64,000 bases of DNA from JAGXRK01 sp963714415 (GTDB lineage: Bacteria > Bacteroidota > Ignavibacteria > Ignavibacteriales > Ignavibacteriaceae): NCBI GenBank assembly GCA_963714415.1, contig CAVQOL010000021.1, positions 20,042 to 84,041 on the forward strand, read 5' to 3'. Every line of letters begins with the position of its first letter. Position 1 is the stretch's first letter. Of this stretch, positions 15,371 through 23,944 are shown piece by piece. The notes under the pieces are model-generated. The model did no database searches and was not told the origin of the DNA. It worked only from the letters and a program-made list of their open reading frames with translations. The position numbers and the translations under genes were made by a program.

Positions 15371-16671
15371 TCCCGCGTTATACATTGCCCGAAATGGGAA
15401 AAATTTGGGAAGACGAATTCAAGTTTAATACATGGTTAAAGATTGAAATCCTTGCTTGTGAAGCTCGTGCAAAGTTTAATGAAATCCCGAAAGAAGATGT
15501 AGAAGTAATAAAAAAGAAAGCACGCTTCGATGTAAATAAGATTTTAGAAATTGAAGAAACTACTAAACACGATGTGATTGCTTTTCTAACAAATGTAGCT
15601 GAATATGTTGGTCCCGAATCCCGTCACATTCATTATGGAATGACTTCATCAGATATTCTTGATACTACTTTATCATTTCAGATGAAATCTGCCGGAGAAA
15701 TATTATTAAAGCGATTATATCTTCTTAAAGATGAATTGAAGAAAAAAGCCATTGAACATAAAGACACTATCTGTGTTGGACGTTCTCATGGAATTCATGC
15801 TGAACCAACAACGATGGGTTTGAAGTTTACTTTATGGTTTGAAGAATCTAAAAGAAATATCGTAAGACTTAAAAACGCTATTAATTCAATTTCGGTTGGA
15901 CAAATTTCAGGTGCTGTTGGCACTTTCGAACATCTTTCTCCAAAAGTTGAAGAATATGTTTGTGAAAAAATGGGTTTAAAAGCTGCTCCTGTTTCAACTC
16001 AGGTAATTCAACGAGACAGGCATGCTGAGTTTTTAACAACACTAGCAGTTATCGGTGCATCTTTAGAAAAGATTGCAATTGAAATAAGACATCTTCAAAG
16101 AACAGAAGTTTTAGAAGCAGAAGAATATTTTTCCAAAGGTCAAAAAGGTTCTTCTGCAATGCCACACAAAAGAAATCCTATTATAAGCGAAAGGATTACA
16201 GGTTTAGCACGAATTTTAAGAAGCAATTCAATTGCTGCTTTGGAAAATGTTGCTCTATGGCACGAGAGAGATATTTCACATTCTTCAGTAGAAAGAGTAA
16301 TTGTTCCTGATAGCTGTATTGCTTTGGATTATATGCTTGATTTAGCAATCAAACTAATTAGTAATCTCATCATTTATCCGGATAATATGATTTCAAATTT
16401 AAATCTTACTCGCGGATTGATATTCTCACAAACTTTGCTTTTAAGATTAGTGAATAAAGGAATTTCAAGAGAAGAAGCTTATAAAATTGTACAAACTTGC
16501 GCTATGGACGTTTGGGCAGATAAAAATAAAAATCTGAAAGATGAACTTCTCAAATCTGAAGAAGTAAAAAAATATTTAAGTGTAGACGAGATAAATGAAA
16601 TTTTTAATAGTGATCAGATGTTGAAAAATGTAGATTTTATTTATAACCGAACCATTTTTAAGGAAGATTGA
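15367..16671 (+). CDS. purB: Adenylosuccinate lyase
   Basis: Cleaves SAICAR and adenylosuccinate, releasing fumarate, in purine synthesis. The 434-aa protein has HYGMTSSDILDTT, GRSHGIHAEPTTMG (catalytic His) and the signature GSSAMPHKRNP, all family diagnostic. Length is typical of the bacterial short type. It overlaps the HtrA stop by 4 bp and is followed 1 bp later by the peroxiredoxin gene, so translation is likely coupled. Confidence 0.96.
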   Translation: MIPRYTLPEMGKIWEDEFKFNTWLKIEILACEARAKFNEIPKEDVEVIKKKARFDVNKILEIEETTKHDVIAFLTNVAEYVGPESRHIHYGMTSSDILDTTLSFQMKSAGEILLKRLYLLKDELKKKAIEHKDTICVGRSHGIHAEPTTMGLKFTLWFEESKRNIVRLKNAINSISVGQISGAVGTFEHLSPKVEEYVCEKMGLKAAPVSTQVIQRDRHAEFLTTLAVIGASLEKIAIEIRHLQRTEVLEAEEYFSKGQKGSSAMPHKRNPIISERITGLARILRSNSIAALENVALWHERDISHSSVERVIVPDSCIALDYMLDLAIKLISNLIIYPDNMISNLNLTRGLIFSQTLLLRLVNKGISREEAYKIVQTCAMDVWADKNKNLKDELLKSEEVKKYLSVDEINEIFNSDQMLKNVDFIYNRTIFKED

Positions 16672-16672
16672 T

Positions 16673-17197
16673 ATGAGAATAAAATTTATAGTGAATTTGT
16701 TAACGATATTATTTTTTGCAATAATAATTACTTCTTGTGGTGGAAACGCTGATAATTTAACTGAGAATGATTTAGCTCCTGATTTTACTCTCTCCGATGC
16801 TTTCGGTAAATCTTTTACATTGTCGGAATTAAGAGGAAATCCTGTTGTATTATATTTCTATCCTAAAGCAAACACGCCGGGCTGCACAAGCCAAGCCTGC
16901 GGAATTAGAGACGCCTGGACTAAATTTCAAGAAAATGATATCAAAGTTTTGGGAATTAGTGTTGATTCAAAAGAATCAGTTGCTGAGTTTATTGAAGATA
17001 ACAATTTAAATTTTCCTCTTCTTTCAGATGAAAATAAAGAAGTAAGCAAAACTTATGGAGTTCTTAATAATCTTGGGTTATCAAACAGAATTACCTTCAT
17101 TATCGATAAAGACGGCACTATTGCAAAAATTATTCGTGATGTTGATATAGAAAATCACGCTGACGATATCTTCAATTACGCATCAACTCTGAAGTAA
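16673..17197 (+). CDS. BCP/PrxQ-type peroxiredoxin, exported as a lipoprotein
   Basis: Thiol peroxidase reducing hydroperoxides. A type II signal peptide ends in the lipobox ITSC with lipidated Cys22. The peroxiredoxin domain (about 33-174) carries the peroxidatic Cys71 and resolving Cys76 in PGCTSQACG, the atypical 2-Cys spacing of PrxQ/BCP. KANTPGC, FPLLSDENKEVSKTYGV and TFIIDKDG are family blocks. Most BCPs are cytoplasmic; the lipobox places this one in the envelope, where it needs a periplasmic reductant. The start is 1 bp after the purB stop. Confidence 0.92.
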   Translation: MRIKFIVNLLTILFFAIIITSCGGNADNLTENDLAPDFTLSDAFGKSFTLSELRGNPVVLYFYPKANTPGCTSQACGIRDAWTKFQENDIKVLGISVDSKESVAEFIEDNNLNFPLLSDENKEVSKTYGVLNNLGLSNRITFIIDKDGTIAKIIRDVDIENHADDIFNYASTLK

Positions 17198-17316
17198 AAG
17201 AAAAAATCGCTTCTCTTAAAATTAATTGATTATAAAGCCCTGGAATTTATTTTGGTGTTTTAAAGAGCTAAAATAAAATTTATTATTAAAATATTAATTA
17301 GAAATTATATTATTTA

Positions 17317-19414
17317 ATGAACAGCAAGATCGGTCAAACTATGAAATACGGATTACTCACAGTGCTATTATTAGTATCTGCTTATATTTTTACAGCCAAA
17401 TCAACAGTAGTAAAAGCAGATGATATTGCAATTTATGACTCGACAAACGTTATCGAACCAAAGAATTACTATAGTTTTGAGAACCAATTAATTACTACTA
17501 TTCTTTCAAGATACCATTTTAGAAAACTTAATTTAAATGATTCATTATCATCAATTATATACGATAATTATTTAACCTCTTTGGATTATGGTAAAGTATA
17601 TTTTCTTAAATCGGACATAGATGAATTTGAAAAATATCAAAACAAAATTGATGATCTGCTTTTAGATGGAGATATTTCCTTCTTCTATGATGTTTTTAAT
17701 ATCTATCTGAAAAGAGTTAATGAAAGAGAAAATTATATTGAAACATTGCTTAATAATGAATTCGATTTTTCTACTGATGAAGTTTTTATCTTAAAGAGAG
17801 ACAGCATAAACTGGGCTGCGGATTTAGATGAACTTAATGACAGATGGAAAAAAAGAATTAAAAATGATGCGATAACTTATAAACTAAATGATAAAGATTG
17901 GGATTACATTCAAAGCACTTTGCTCAAGAGATACAAGAATTATGCAAAATTTCTTAATCAGTATAACTCTGAGGATGTCTTTCAGTTAGCAATGAATTCT
18001 TATACTCAATCAATTGACCCGCACACAAATTATTTGTCCCCAATTACCTCAGATAATTTTAAGATTGAGATGAGTCTTTCTCTAGAAGGAATTGGCGCAA
18101 GGCTTCAAGCAGAAGATGATTATACAAAAATAGTAGAAATTATTCCCGGCGGTCCTGCATACAAAAGTAAGTCTTTAAATCCTGATGATAAAATAATAGC
18201 AGTAGCACAGGGAGAAGATGGTGAATTTGTTGACATAGTAGGCTGGAGAGTTACTGAAGCGGTTAAACTGATAAGAGGACCGAAAGGAACAACCGTTAAA
18301 TTGCAAATAATTCCTTCCAAATCTGACGTAAATGGAAAGATAAAAGAAGTATCACTTGTTAGAGATAAAGTGAAAATAGAAGATCAATCGGCTAAAAAAG
18401 ATGTGATTGAGATCATTGATGAAAATACACCACTAAGAATCGGTGTTATACAAATTCCATCTTTCTATATCGACTTTGAAGGACAAAGAAATGGTGAAAA
18501 AGATTATAAGAGTACAACGCGTGATGTTAAAAATTTAATTACAGAGCTTAAATCAGAAAAAGTTGATGGCATAATTGTAGATTTAAGAAATAACGGAGGC
18601 GGGTCGCTTATTGAAGCAATTGAGTTGACAGGTTTATTTATTAAAGAGGGTCCGGTTGTTCAGGTCAAAAATTCCGATGGTTCAATTGAAATCGGTGACG
18701 ATCCTGATCCTGATATTCATTATGATGGACCATTAGCCGTTATTGTTAACAGATTCAGTGCTTCTGCATCAGAAATATTTTCAGCAGCAATTCAGGACTA
18801 TGGAAGAGGAATTATTTTAGGTGAACAGACTTTCGGAAAAGGAACGGTTCAAAATTTAATTGATTTAAATCGTCTTTCTTCAAGACAAAAAGGTGAGCTT
18901 GGTCAGGTTAAATTAACCATTGCAAAATATTATCGGGTAAATGGCGGCAGTACACAGCACTTAGGCGTAATTCCGGATATAACTTTCCCAAATTATTTTG
19001 AGGCTGATGAATTTGGAGAAAGCTCCGAAAAAAATGCTCTGCCCTGGGATCAGATCGAATCATCTGAATATGAAATTTATTATGATCTCTCAAAATTCTT
19101 GCCTTTTCTTAAGAAAAAACATCAAACCCGTATGGCTGATAACATAGAATATCAACAAATGCTTCAAGAGATTACGGAGTTTAGAGAAAATAGAAAAAGA
19201 AGCAGTTTATCTCTGAATCTTTCTCAACGCAGCCAAGAAAAACAGGAAGTAGAAGACAGAAAGTTTGCTCGTGAAAATGAATTGAGAAAGGCTAAAGGTC
19301 TAAAACTTCTTGAAAAAGGTGAAGTATGCTTCAAATGAAGAAGATGAAAAAGATTTTTTATTGAGAGAATCAGCAAATATTCTTGCAGATTTTATTTTGC
19401 AGAAAGTCGGCTAA
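17317..19414 (+). CDS. Tsp/Prc-like S41 tail-specific protease (C-terminal frameshift near 19327)
   Basis: Periplasmic C-terminal-processing protease of about 700 aa. A signal peptide or anchor (about 10-27) is followed by the Prc N-terminal helical domain, a PDZ domain (about 250-340: LEGIGARLQ, IIPGGPAYKSKSLNPDDKIIAV) and the S41 catalytic domain. The Ser/Lys dyad is Ser483 in FSASASE and Lys508 in TFGKGTV, spaced 25 apart as in E. coli Tsp. The frame stops at 19338, but removing one T near 19327 continues ASNEEDEKDFLLRESANILADFIL to a TAA at 19412-19414, the normal C-terminal helix. The shift probably reflects sequence error and spares the catalytic core. Confidence 0.92.
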
Positions 19415-19416
19415 TT

Positions 19417-20142
19417 TTATTTTGTTATTTCTTTAAACAATTTAGTTTTTATTGCAGGTAAAATTGTTTCATTAAAAGGAAAATCAAGGTCAGTTTTGCA
19501 AAAGTAAACCATTGGTTTATACATTTTTTGTGAGTGAGCTACGAACTTGTCCATTAGTTCCTCGATGGAGGAATCCAGGAGCAAACTTGGAATGGATCTA
19601 AGTAAAGTAAATTTTATATTTTCTGTTGGATGATCATATGACCAACTGATAATCATTTCATATAAGTAAATTTTTACAACTTCTTTTTTATTGTCTAAAA
19701 CCACGAAATATCCTTTGCCTCTGTACTTTGCATCAGAATTAAGATGACTGATGGAAATATCATCTTTTATAAAATCAAAAATTATTCTTGCTTCGCGAAT
19801 TATGTACTCAACATTTTCTATTGCCCATTCAACATAGTGAATAAGCCTGTCAAGCTCTGTGCTTATATGTTGTGCTTTATCCTGTACAATTATCTGGTCT
19901 TCTATAAGAATTCCCTTTACCTCCCTTTCCAGCCAGCTTTTTGAACTGATATTTTCAAGTAAAAGGTCATCAAGTTTATCTTTCACAAGTTCAGATTCCT
20001 GAAGAACAGGATGAATTATATTTTTAGCCAATAATTCCCGCCATTCTTTTATTTTCCTTAAAAGAAGATATTGATTGGTTTCCCAATCAGAACCACAGGA
20101 GGTTAACTTTCTAATATCTATTTGAAGCATGGTATTTTTCAT
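19417..20142 (-). CDS. Hypothetical protein, 241 aa
   Basis: I do not recognise this protein. It is soluble-looking, without signal peptide or membrane helix, rich in charged residues and mostly helical over residues 20-130 (LLLRKIKEWRELL, ELDRLIHYVEWAIENVEYIIREARIIFDF). A more beta-like part follows (about 140-185: GKGYFVVLDNKKEVVKIYLYEMIISW). Codon and base composition match the neighbours, so it is probably a genuine resident gene. It is monocistronic and convergent with the S41 protease gene, its stop lying 2 bp from the corrected end of that gene. Confidence 0.6.
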   Translation of the reverse strand: MKNTMLQIDIRKLTSCGSDWETNQYLLLRKIKEWRELLAKNIIHPVLQESELVKDKLDDLLLENISSKSWLEREVKGILIEDQIIVQDKAQHISTELDRLIHYVEWAIENVEYIIREARIIFDFIKDDISISHLNSDAKYRGKGYFVVLDNKKEVVKIYLYEMIISWSYDHPTENIKFTLLRSIPSLLLDSSIEELMDKFVAHSQKMYKPMVYFCKTDLDFPFNETILPAIKTKLFKEITK

Positions 20143-20286
20143 TTTCTGCGGTTAGCCCAAATATTAAGCCAAGGTTTTATTAGAGTTTTTGATGTTTGGG
20201 AAGCGTGAATAAGTTAAATATTAGGCGATTTTTACATGTTACATGTCAAAAAGAAATGATTTTATAATAAGGAAGGTAGAAAAGAA

Positions 20287-20313
20287 AAAGCAGGACTTTT
20301 AATCCTGCTTTTA
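20287..20313 (-). terminator. Intrinsic terminator of the ALDH7 gene
   Basis: AAAAGCAGGA (20287-20296) pairs with TCCTGCTTTT (20304-20313) around a 7-nt loop. On the minus strand it is followed by further T residues, 20 bp after the aldehyde dehydrogenase stop. The U-tract on both sides would let it act bidirectionally. Confidence 0.75.
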
Positions 20314-20333
20314 ATATTGGAATTCGAAATACT

Positions 20334-21866
20334 CTAAATATCGAATTTGATACCCTGGGCAAGTGGAAGTTGAGTTCCAAAATTTATTGTATTAGTTTGT
20401 CTTCTCATATAGGCTTTCCACGCATCGGAACCTGATTCTCTGCCGCCGCCGGTTTCCTTCTCACCTCCAAAAGCACCACCAATTTCAGCCCCGGATGTGC
20501 CAATATTTACATTTGCGATGCCGCAATCCGAACCTTCTGCTGATAGAAATGCTTCAGCTTCGCGTAAGTTATTAGTAAAGATTGATGAAGATAATCCCTG
20601 AACTACTCCGTTCTGTATAGCGATTGCCTTATGGACATCACCGGAATATTTAATCAAATATAAAATAGGTGCAAATGTCTCTTCTTGAACTATTTCATAA
20701 TGATTTTCAGCTTCAACCAATGCAGGAACAACGTAAGAACCGGATTTATATTCTTCACCTTTAAGCACTTCACCACCAAAAATAACTTTTCCGCCATCCT
20801 TTTTAACTTTTTCAAGAGCAACTGTGAATTCGTTAACAGCGCCTTTATCAATCAATGGTCCAACGTGGTTCTTCTGATCAAGTGGATTACCAATCTTTAA
20901 TGATTTATATGCTTTTACCATAGATTCTTTTACTTTTTCATAAATTGATTCATGAATAATCAATCTCCTTGTACTGGTACATCTCTGTCCCGCAGTTCCA
21001 ACCGCGCCAAAGACAACAGCAGGAATTGCAATTTTAAGATCTGTATCAGGAGTAATTATTATCGCATTGTTTCCTCCTAACTCAAGAATAGCTCGACCAA
21101 ATCTCTTTGCAATAACTTCACCAGCATGTCTTCCAACTCTTGTTGAACCAGTAACAGAAATTAATGGTATCCTTTTATCATTCAGAATCTGCTCACCAAT
21201 TGTTGAACCACGTCCTACAATTAAAGTAAACACACCTTCCGGAACGTCATTATCGACTAAGACTTTCTGAATGATATTTTGTGTAGCAATTGCTGTTAGT
21301 GGAACCTTTGAAGAAGGTTTCCAGATATTTGTATCACCGCAAACTGCTGCAATCATCGCATTCCAGGACCAGACAGCAACCGGAAAATTGAAAGCAGAAA
21401 TAGTACAAACAACTCCCAGAGGATGATATTGATCATACATTCTATGTAAAGGTCTTTCGGAATGCGTAGTAAAACCATAGAGCTGACGTGATTGACCAAC
21501 AGCAAAATCACAAATGTCAATCATTTCCTGAACTTCACCTAAACCTTCCTGAAGACTTTTGCCCATTTCAAATGAAACAAGTGTACCTAATTCCTGTTTA
21601 AATTCTCTGAGACGATTTCCAATTTGTCTGACTATTTCCCCGCGTTTTGGAGCAGGCATCATTCTCCATTTAATAAAAGCTTCGTGAGCAGTTTGAACTA
21701 CTTTTTCATAATCTGCTTCAGAAGCCTGATAGACCGAAGCAATAAATTCACCCGTTGCCGGAGAATAAATTTTTAATTCGTCCTGATCTTTAGTTTCAAG
21801 CCATTTAGTTCCGGTGCTGGCTCCGAAATTTTTTTCTTTTATTCCCAGTTTCTTTAAGAATTCCAT
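20334..21866 (-). CDS. ALDH7-family aldehyde dehydrogenase (alpha-aminoadipate semialdehyde dehydrogenase)
   Basis: A 510-aa NAD(P)-dependent aldehyde dehydrogenase of the antiquitin (ALDH7A1) family. Landmarks are ISAFNFPVAVWSWN, NIWKPSSKVPL, the catalytic glutamate block LELGGNNAII and the nucleophile in GTAGQRCTSTRR. The N-terminal FGASTGTKW and the C-terminal SGSDAWKAYMRRQTNTIN are typical of ALDH7. In the saccharopine pathway this enzyme oxidises aminoadipate semialdehyde to 2-aminoadipate. The genes for the two preceding steps lie divergently just beyond the Rrf2 gene, which makes this assignment strong. It follows the regulator gene by 14 bp in the same orientation. Confidence 0.9.
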   Translation of the reverse strand: MEFLKKLGIKEKNFGASTGTKWLETKDQDELKIYSPATGEFIASVYQASEADYEKVVQTAHEAFIKWRMMPAPKRGEIVRQIGNRLREFKQELGTLVSFEMGKSLQEGLGEVQEMIDICDFAVGQSRQLYGFTTHSERPLHRMYDQYHPLGVVCTISAFNFPVAVWSWNAMIAAVCGDTNIWKPSSKVPLTAIATQNIIQKVLVDNDVPEGVFTLIVGRGSTIGEQILNDKRIPLISVTGSTRVGRHAGEVIAKRFGRAILELGGNNAIIITPDTDLKIAIPAVVFGAVGTAGQRCTSTRRLIIHESIYEKVKESMVKAYKSLKIGNPLDQKNHVGPLIDKGAVNEFTVALEKVKKDGGKVIFGGEVLKGEEYKSGSYVVPALVEAENHYEIVQEETFAPILYLIKYSGDVHKAIAIQNGVVQGLSSSIFTNNLREAEAFLSAEGSDCGIANVNIGTSGAEIGGAFGGEKETGGGRESGSDAWKAYMRRQTNTINFGTQLPLAQGIKFDI

Positions 21867-21880
21867 AACAACCTCACATA

Positions 21881-22303
21881 TTAGTTTGAATTAATTTTGT
21901 TAATTATAGATTTAAGAGTAATATTTTTCATTTCATTTTCTATTGTCACTTGAATGTCAGCGAACAGATCAAGAAAAAAAATATTAAATTTCTGATTATT
22001 CTTTGATTCACCAGATGTTCCTGTATTTACATCGAGATGAAAAGCTTTTCGATCTTCAATTGCACAATAAATTTCCTGCAGGTTAATTTTATCGGGATCT
22101 TTCTTTAAGGTAAATCCACCGTTAGTGCCTTTAGCACTTTCGACAATTTCGCTTTTTACAAGAAAAGAAAGGATTTTCCTCAACTTTGAAGCATTTATAC
22201 CAGTATGATTGGATATATCTGAACTATTCTTCGGTTCAGGAAAGACTGCTGCCAAATAGCTTAATGCTTTTACTGCAGTTGAAAGTTTGGTGGAAGCGGA
22301 CAT
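21881..22303 (-). CDS. Rrf2-family transcriptional regulator without Fe-S cysteines
   Basis: A 140-aa winged-helix regulator: STKLSTAVKALSYLAAVFPE, the recognition helix region NASKLRKILSFLVKSEIVESAKGTNGGFTL and a C-terminal dimerisation helix. IscR/NsrR members carry three cysteines for an Fe-S cluster. Here only one Cys is present (IYCAIED), so it should sense something else, as CymR-type members do. Placed between the ALDH7 gene and the divergent lysine-ketoglutarate reductase, it is the obvious candidate regulator of lysine degradation (inference). Confidence 0.85.
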   Translation of the reverse strand: MSASTKLSTAVKALSYLAAVFPEPKNSSDISNHTGINASKLRKILSFLVKSEIVESAKGTNGGFTLKKDPDKINLQEIYCAIEDRKAFHLDVNTGTSGESKNNQKFNIFFLDLFADIQVTIENEMKNITLKSIINKINSN

Positions 22304-22316
22304 AATTCTTTAATTT

Positions 22317-22333
22317 GTTACGGTAAGTGTAAC
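22317..22333. promoter_or_regulatory. Dyad GTTAC-N7-GTAAC at the Rrf2 start
   Basis: Perfect 5-7-5 inverted repeat, 13 bp upstream of the Rrf2 start codon, suited to autoregulation. Inference from position and symmetry. Confidence 0.35.
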
Positions 22334-22415
22334 TAATTAAATATTAATAATCAATTGTAAGATATCAACTAATTAAAAATTTTGGTGAAATAAATTAGTT
22401 TTTTCTTTTGAAAAA

Positions 22416-22439
22416 ACAGAAGTAAATGTTTACTTTTGT
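22416..22439. promoter_or_regulatory. Operator candidate in the Rrf2/LKR divergent region
   Basis: A 24-bp near-perfect palindrome centred on AAGTAAA-TG-TTTACTT, with ACA/TGT outer ends and one mismatched pair. It lies midway in the 328-bp gap between the divergent Rrf2 and LKR genes, where a regulator could control both. The remainder of the gap (22304-22631) contains AT-rich sequence and no credible gene. Confidence 0.5.
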
Positions 22440-22505
22440 AAGCAATTTTAAATTTAATAATGACAATTCTTTATACTTTCTACATATACTCGGGGGAAAA
22501 AAATC

Positions 22506-22534
22506 TTCGGAGCTATTTTATTTCCAGCTTCGAA
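22506..22534 (+). other. Leader hairpin ahead of the LKR gene
   Basis: TTCGGAGCT (22506-22514) pairs with AGCTTCGAA (22526-22534) with one G-U around an 11-nt loop, about 100 bp before the start codon. No T-tract follows, so it is not a classical terminator. It does not resemble the lysine riboswitch. Confidence 0.35.
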
Positions 22535-22631
22535 AATGTTTTTTAATAATTTGTTTCTTCTCTATTTCTCTTTTTTCACAAATAAAACTAATTCTTCTAG
22601 CATTAATTCTAAAATTATTAAAGGATTTTAA

Positions 22632-23942
22632 ATGATCATTGGAATAAGACGGGCAGATAAAAATAAATGGGAAAAACGTGTCCCCTTGATTCCCGATGAT
22701 ATTGCATATCTAAAGCAAAAATTTGGTATTCAAACTCTTATCCAGCCATCTGAAATCAGAGCCTTTACTAATGATCAGTATCAAGAAGCAGGAGCGGAAG
22801 TTATAGAGGATATCCAAAGAGCCAATACAATTTTTGCAGTCAAAGAAATACCATTGCATTTTTATCGAGAGGGCAAGACTTATATATTTTTCTCTCATAC
22901 AATTAAGGGGCAATCTTACAATATGCCTTTACTTAAAAAGATGATGGAATTGAAATGTAATTTAATAGATTATGAGAGAATTGTTGATGAATCAAACAAG
23001 CGATTGATATTTTTCGGAAAGTATGCTGGTATTGCGGGAATGATAGAAACGCTTCATGCCTTAGGACAAAAACTAAAGTTAAAAGGTTATAAAACTCCAA
23101 TTGAAAAAATTAAGCAAGCATATATGTATAGCTCTATAGAAGAAGTGAAACAGGTCTTAAGCGAAATCGGTGATCAAATTAGAACTGAAGGAATAGCAGA
23201 AGATTTACAGCCTCTGGTAGTTGGGTTTGCTGGATATGGAAATGTATCAAAGGGAGCACAAGAAGTATTGGATATTCTTCCAGTAAAATCTATTAAGCCG
23301 GAAGAACTTAAAAATGTAAATCAAATTTCTAAAAAAGAAAAAACGAATAATTTATTTAAAGTTGTTTTTGAAGAAAAACATATTGCAAAACCCAAAAAAG
23401 GAACTTTTAAACTTCAGGAGTATTATGATCATCCTGAGAATTATGAAGGAAAATTTGAAGAATACATTCCCTATTTAACTGTACTTGTTAACTGTATTTA
23501 TTGGACAGAAAAGTATCCAAGATTATTAACAAAGAATTTTTTAAGTAGTGATAGTTATATAAATTCTGAAAAGAAACTCATGGTAGTTGGTGATATTTCC
23601 TGCGATATAGACGGCTCAATTGAAATAACAAACAAAGCTACAGATCCGGGTAATGCTTTTTACACATATTTCCCGGATAATGACTCATATAAAGATGGAA
23701 TTCAACAAGATGGTATAACTATAATGGCTGTTGACAACCTACCTTGTGAGTTACCGAAAGATTCTTCAAAAGAATTTTCTTCTACATTAAAAAATTATGT
23801 TAACGAAATTGTAAATGCAGATTTTAATAAATCATACGAAGAGCTTTCTCTTCCTTATCCAATTAAGAAAGCATTAGTTCTCCAGAACGGAGAATTAACT
23901 AAAGATTATCTCTATTTAAACAAATATTTATCTAAGGTGTAA
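22632..23942 (+). CDS. Lysine-ketoglutarate reductase (saccharopine-forming), LKR domain protein
   Basis: A 436-aa protein matching the N-terminal half of eukaryotic AASS, which condenses lysine and 2-oxoglutarate to saccharopine with NADPH. The start GIRRADKNKWEKRVPLIPDDI matches the LKR entry motif, and KEIP, FFSHTIKGQSYNMPLL, LIDYERIVD, GYGNVSKGAQEVLD and GDISCDIDGSIE are all present. A further block, DNLPCELPKDSSKEFS, is the typical LKR C-terminus. The saccharopine dehydrogenase is a separate gene only 2 bp downstream, unlike the fused eukaryotic enzyme. Confidence 0.93.
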   Translation: MIIGIRRADKNKWEKRVPLIPDDIAYLKQKFGIQTLIQPSEIRAFTNDQYQEAGAEVIEDIQRANTIFAVKEIPLHFYREGKTYIFFSHTIKGQSYNMPLLKKMMELKCNLIDYERIVDESNKRLIFFGKYAGIAGMIETLHALGQKLKLKGYKTPIEKIKQAYMYSSIEEVKQVLSEIGDQIRTEGIAEDLQPLVVGFAGYGNVSKGAQEVLDILPVKSIKPEELKNVNQISKKEKTNNLFKVVFEEKHIAKPKKGTFKLQEYYDHPENYEGKFEEYIPYLTVLVNCIYWTEKYPRLLTKNFLSSDSYINSEKKLMVVGDISCDIDGSIEITNKATDPGNAFYTYFPDNDSYKDGIQQDGITIMAVDNLPCELPKDSSKEFSSTLKNYVNEIVNADFNKSYEELSLPYPIKKALVLQNGELTKDYLYLNKYLSKV

Positions 23943-23944
23943 AA

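Noticed and set aside
22440..22631. Lysine riboswitch before LKR
   Set aside because: Only one simple hairpin is present; the five-helix lysine aptamer with its conserved core is absent.
22426..22635. 69-codon frame overlapping the LKR leader
   Set aside because: Composition is non-coding (F/L/S/K runs from AT-rich DNA), it covers the operator-like palindrome, and it has no family features.
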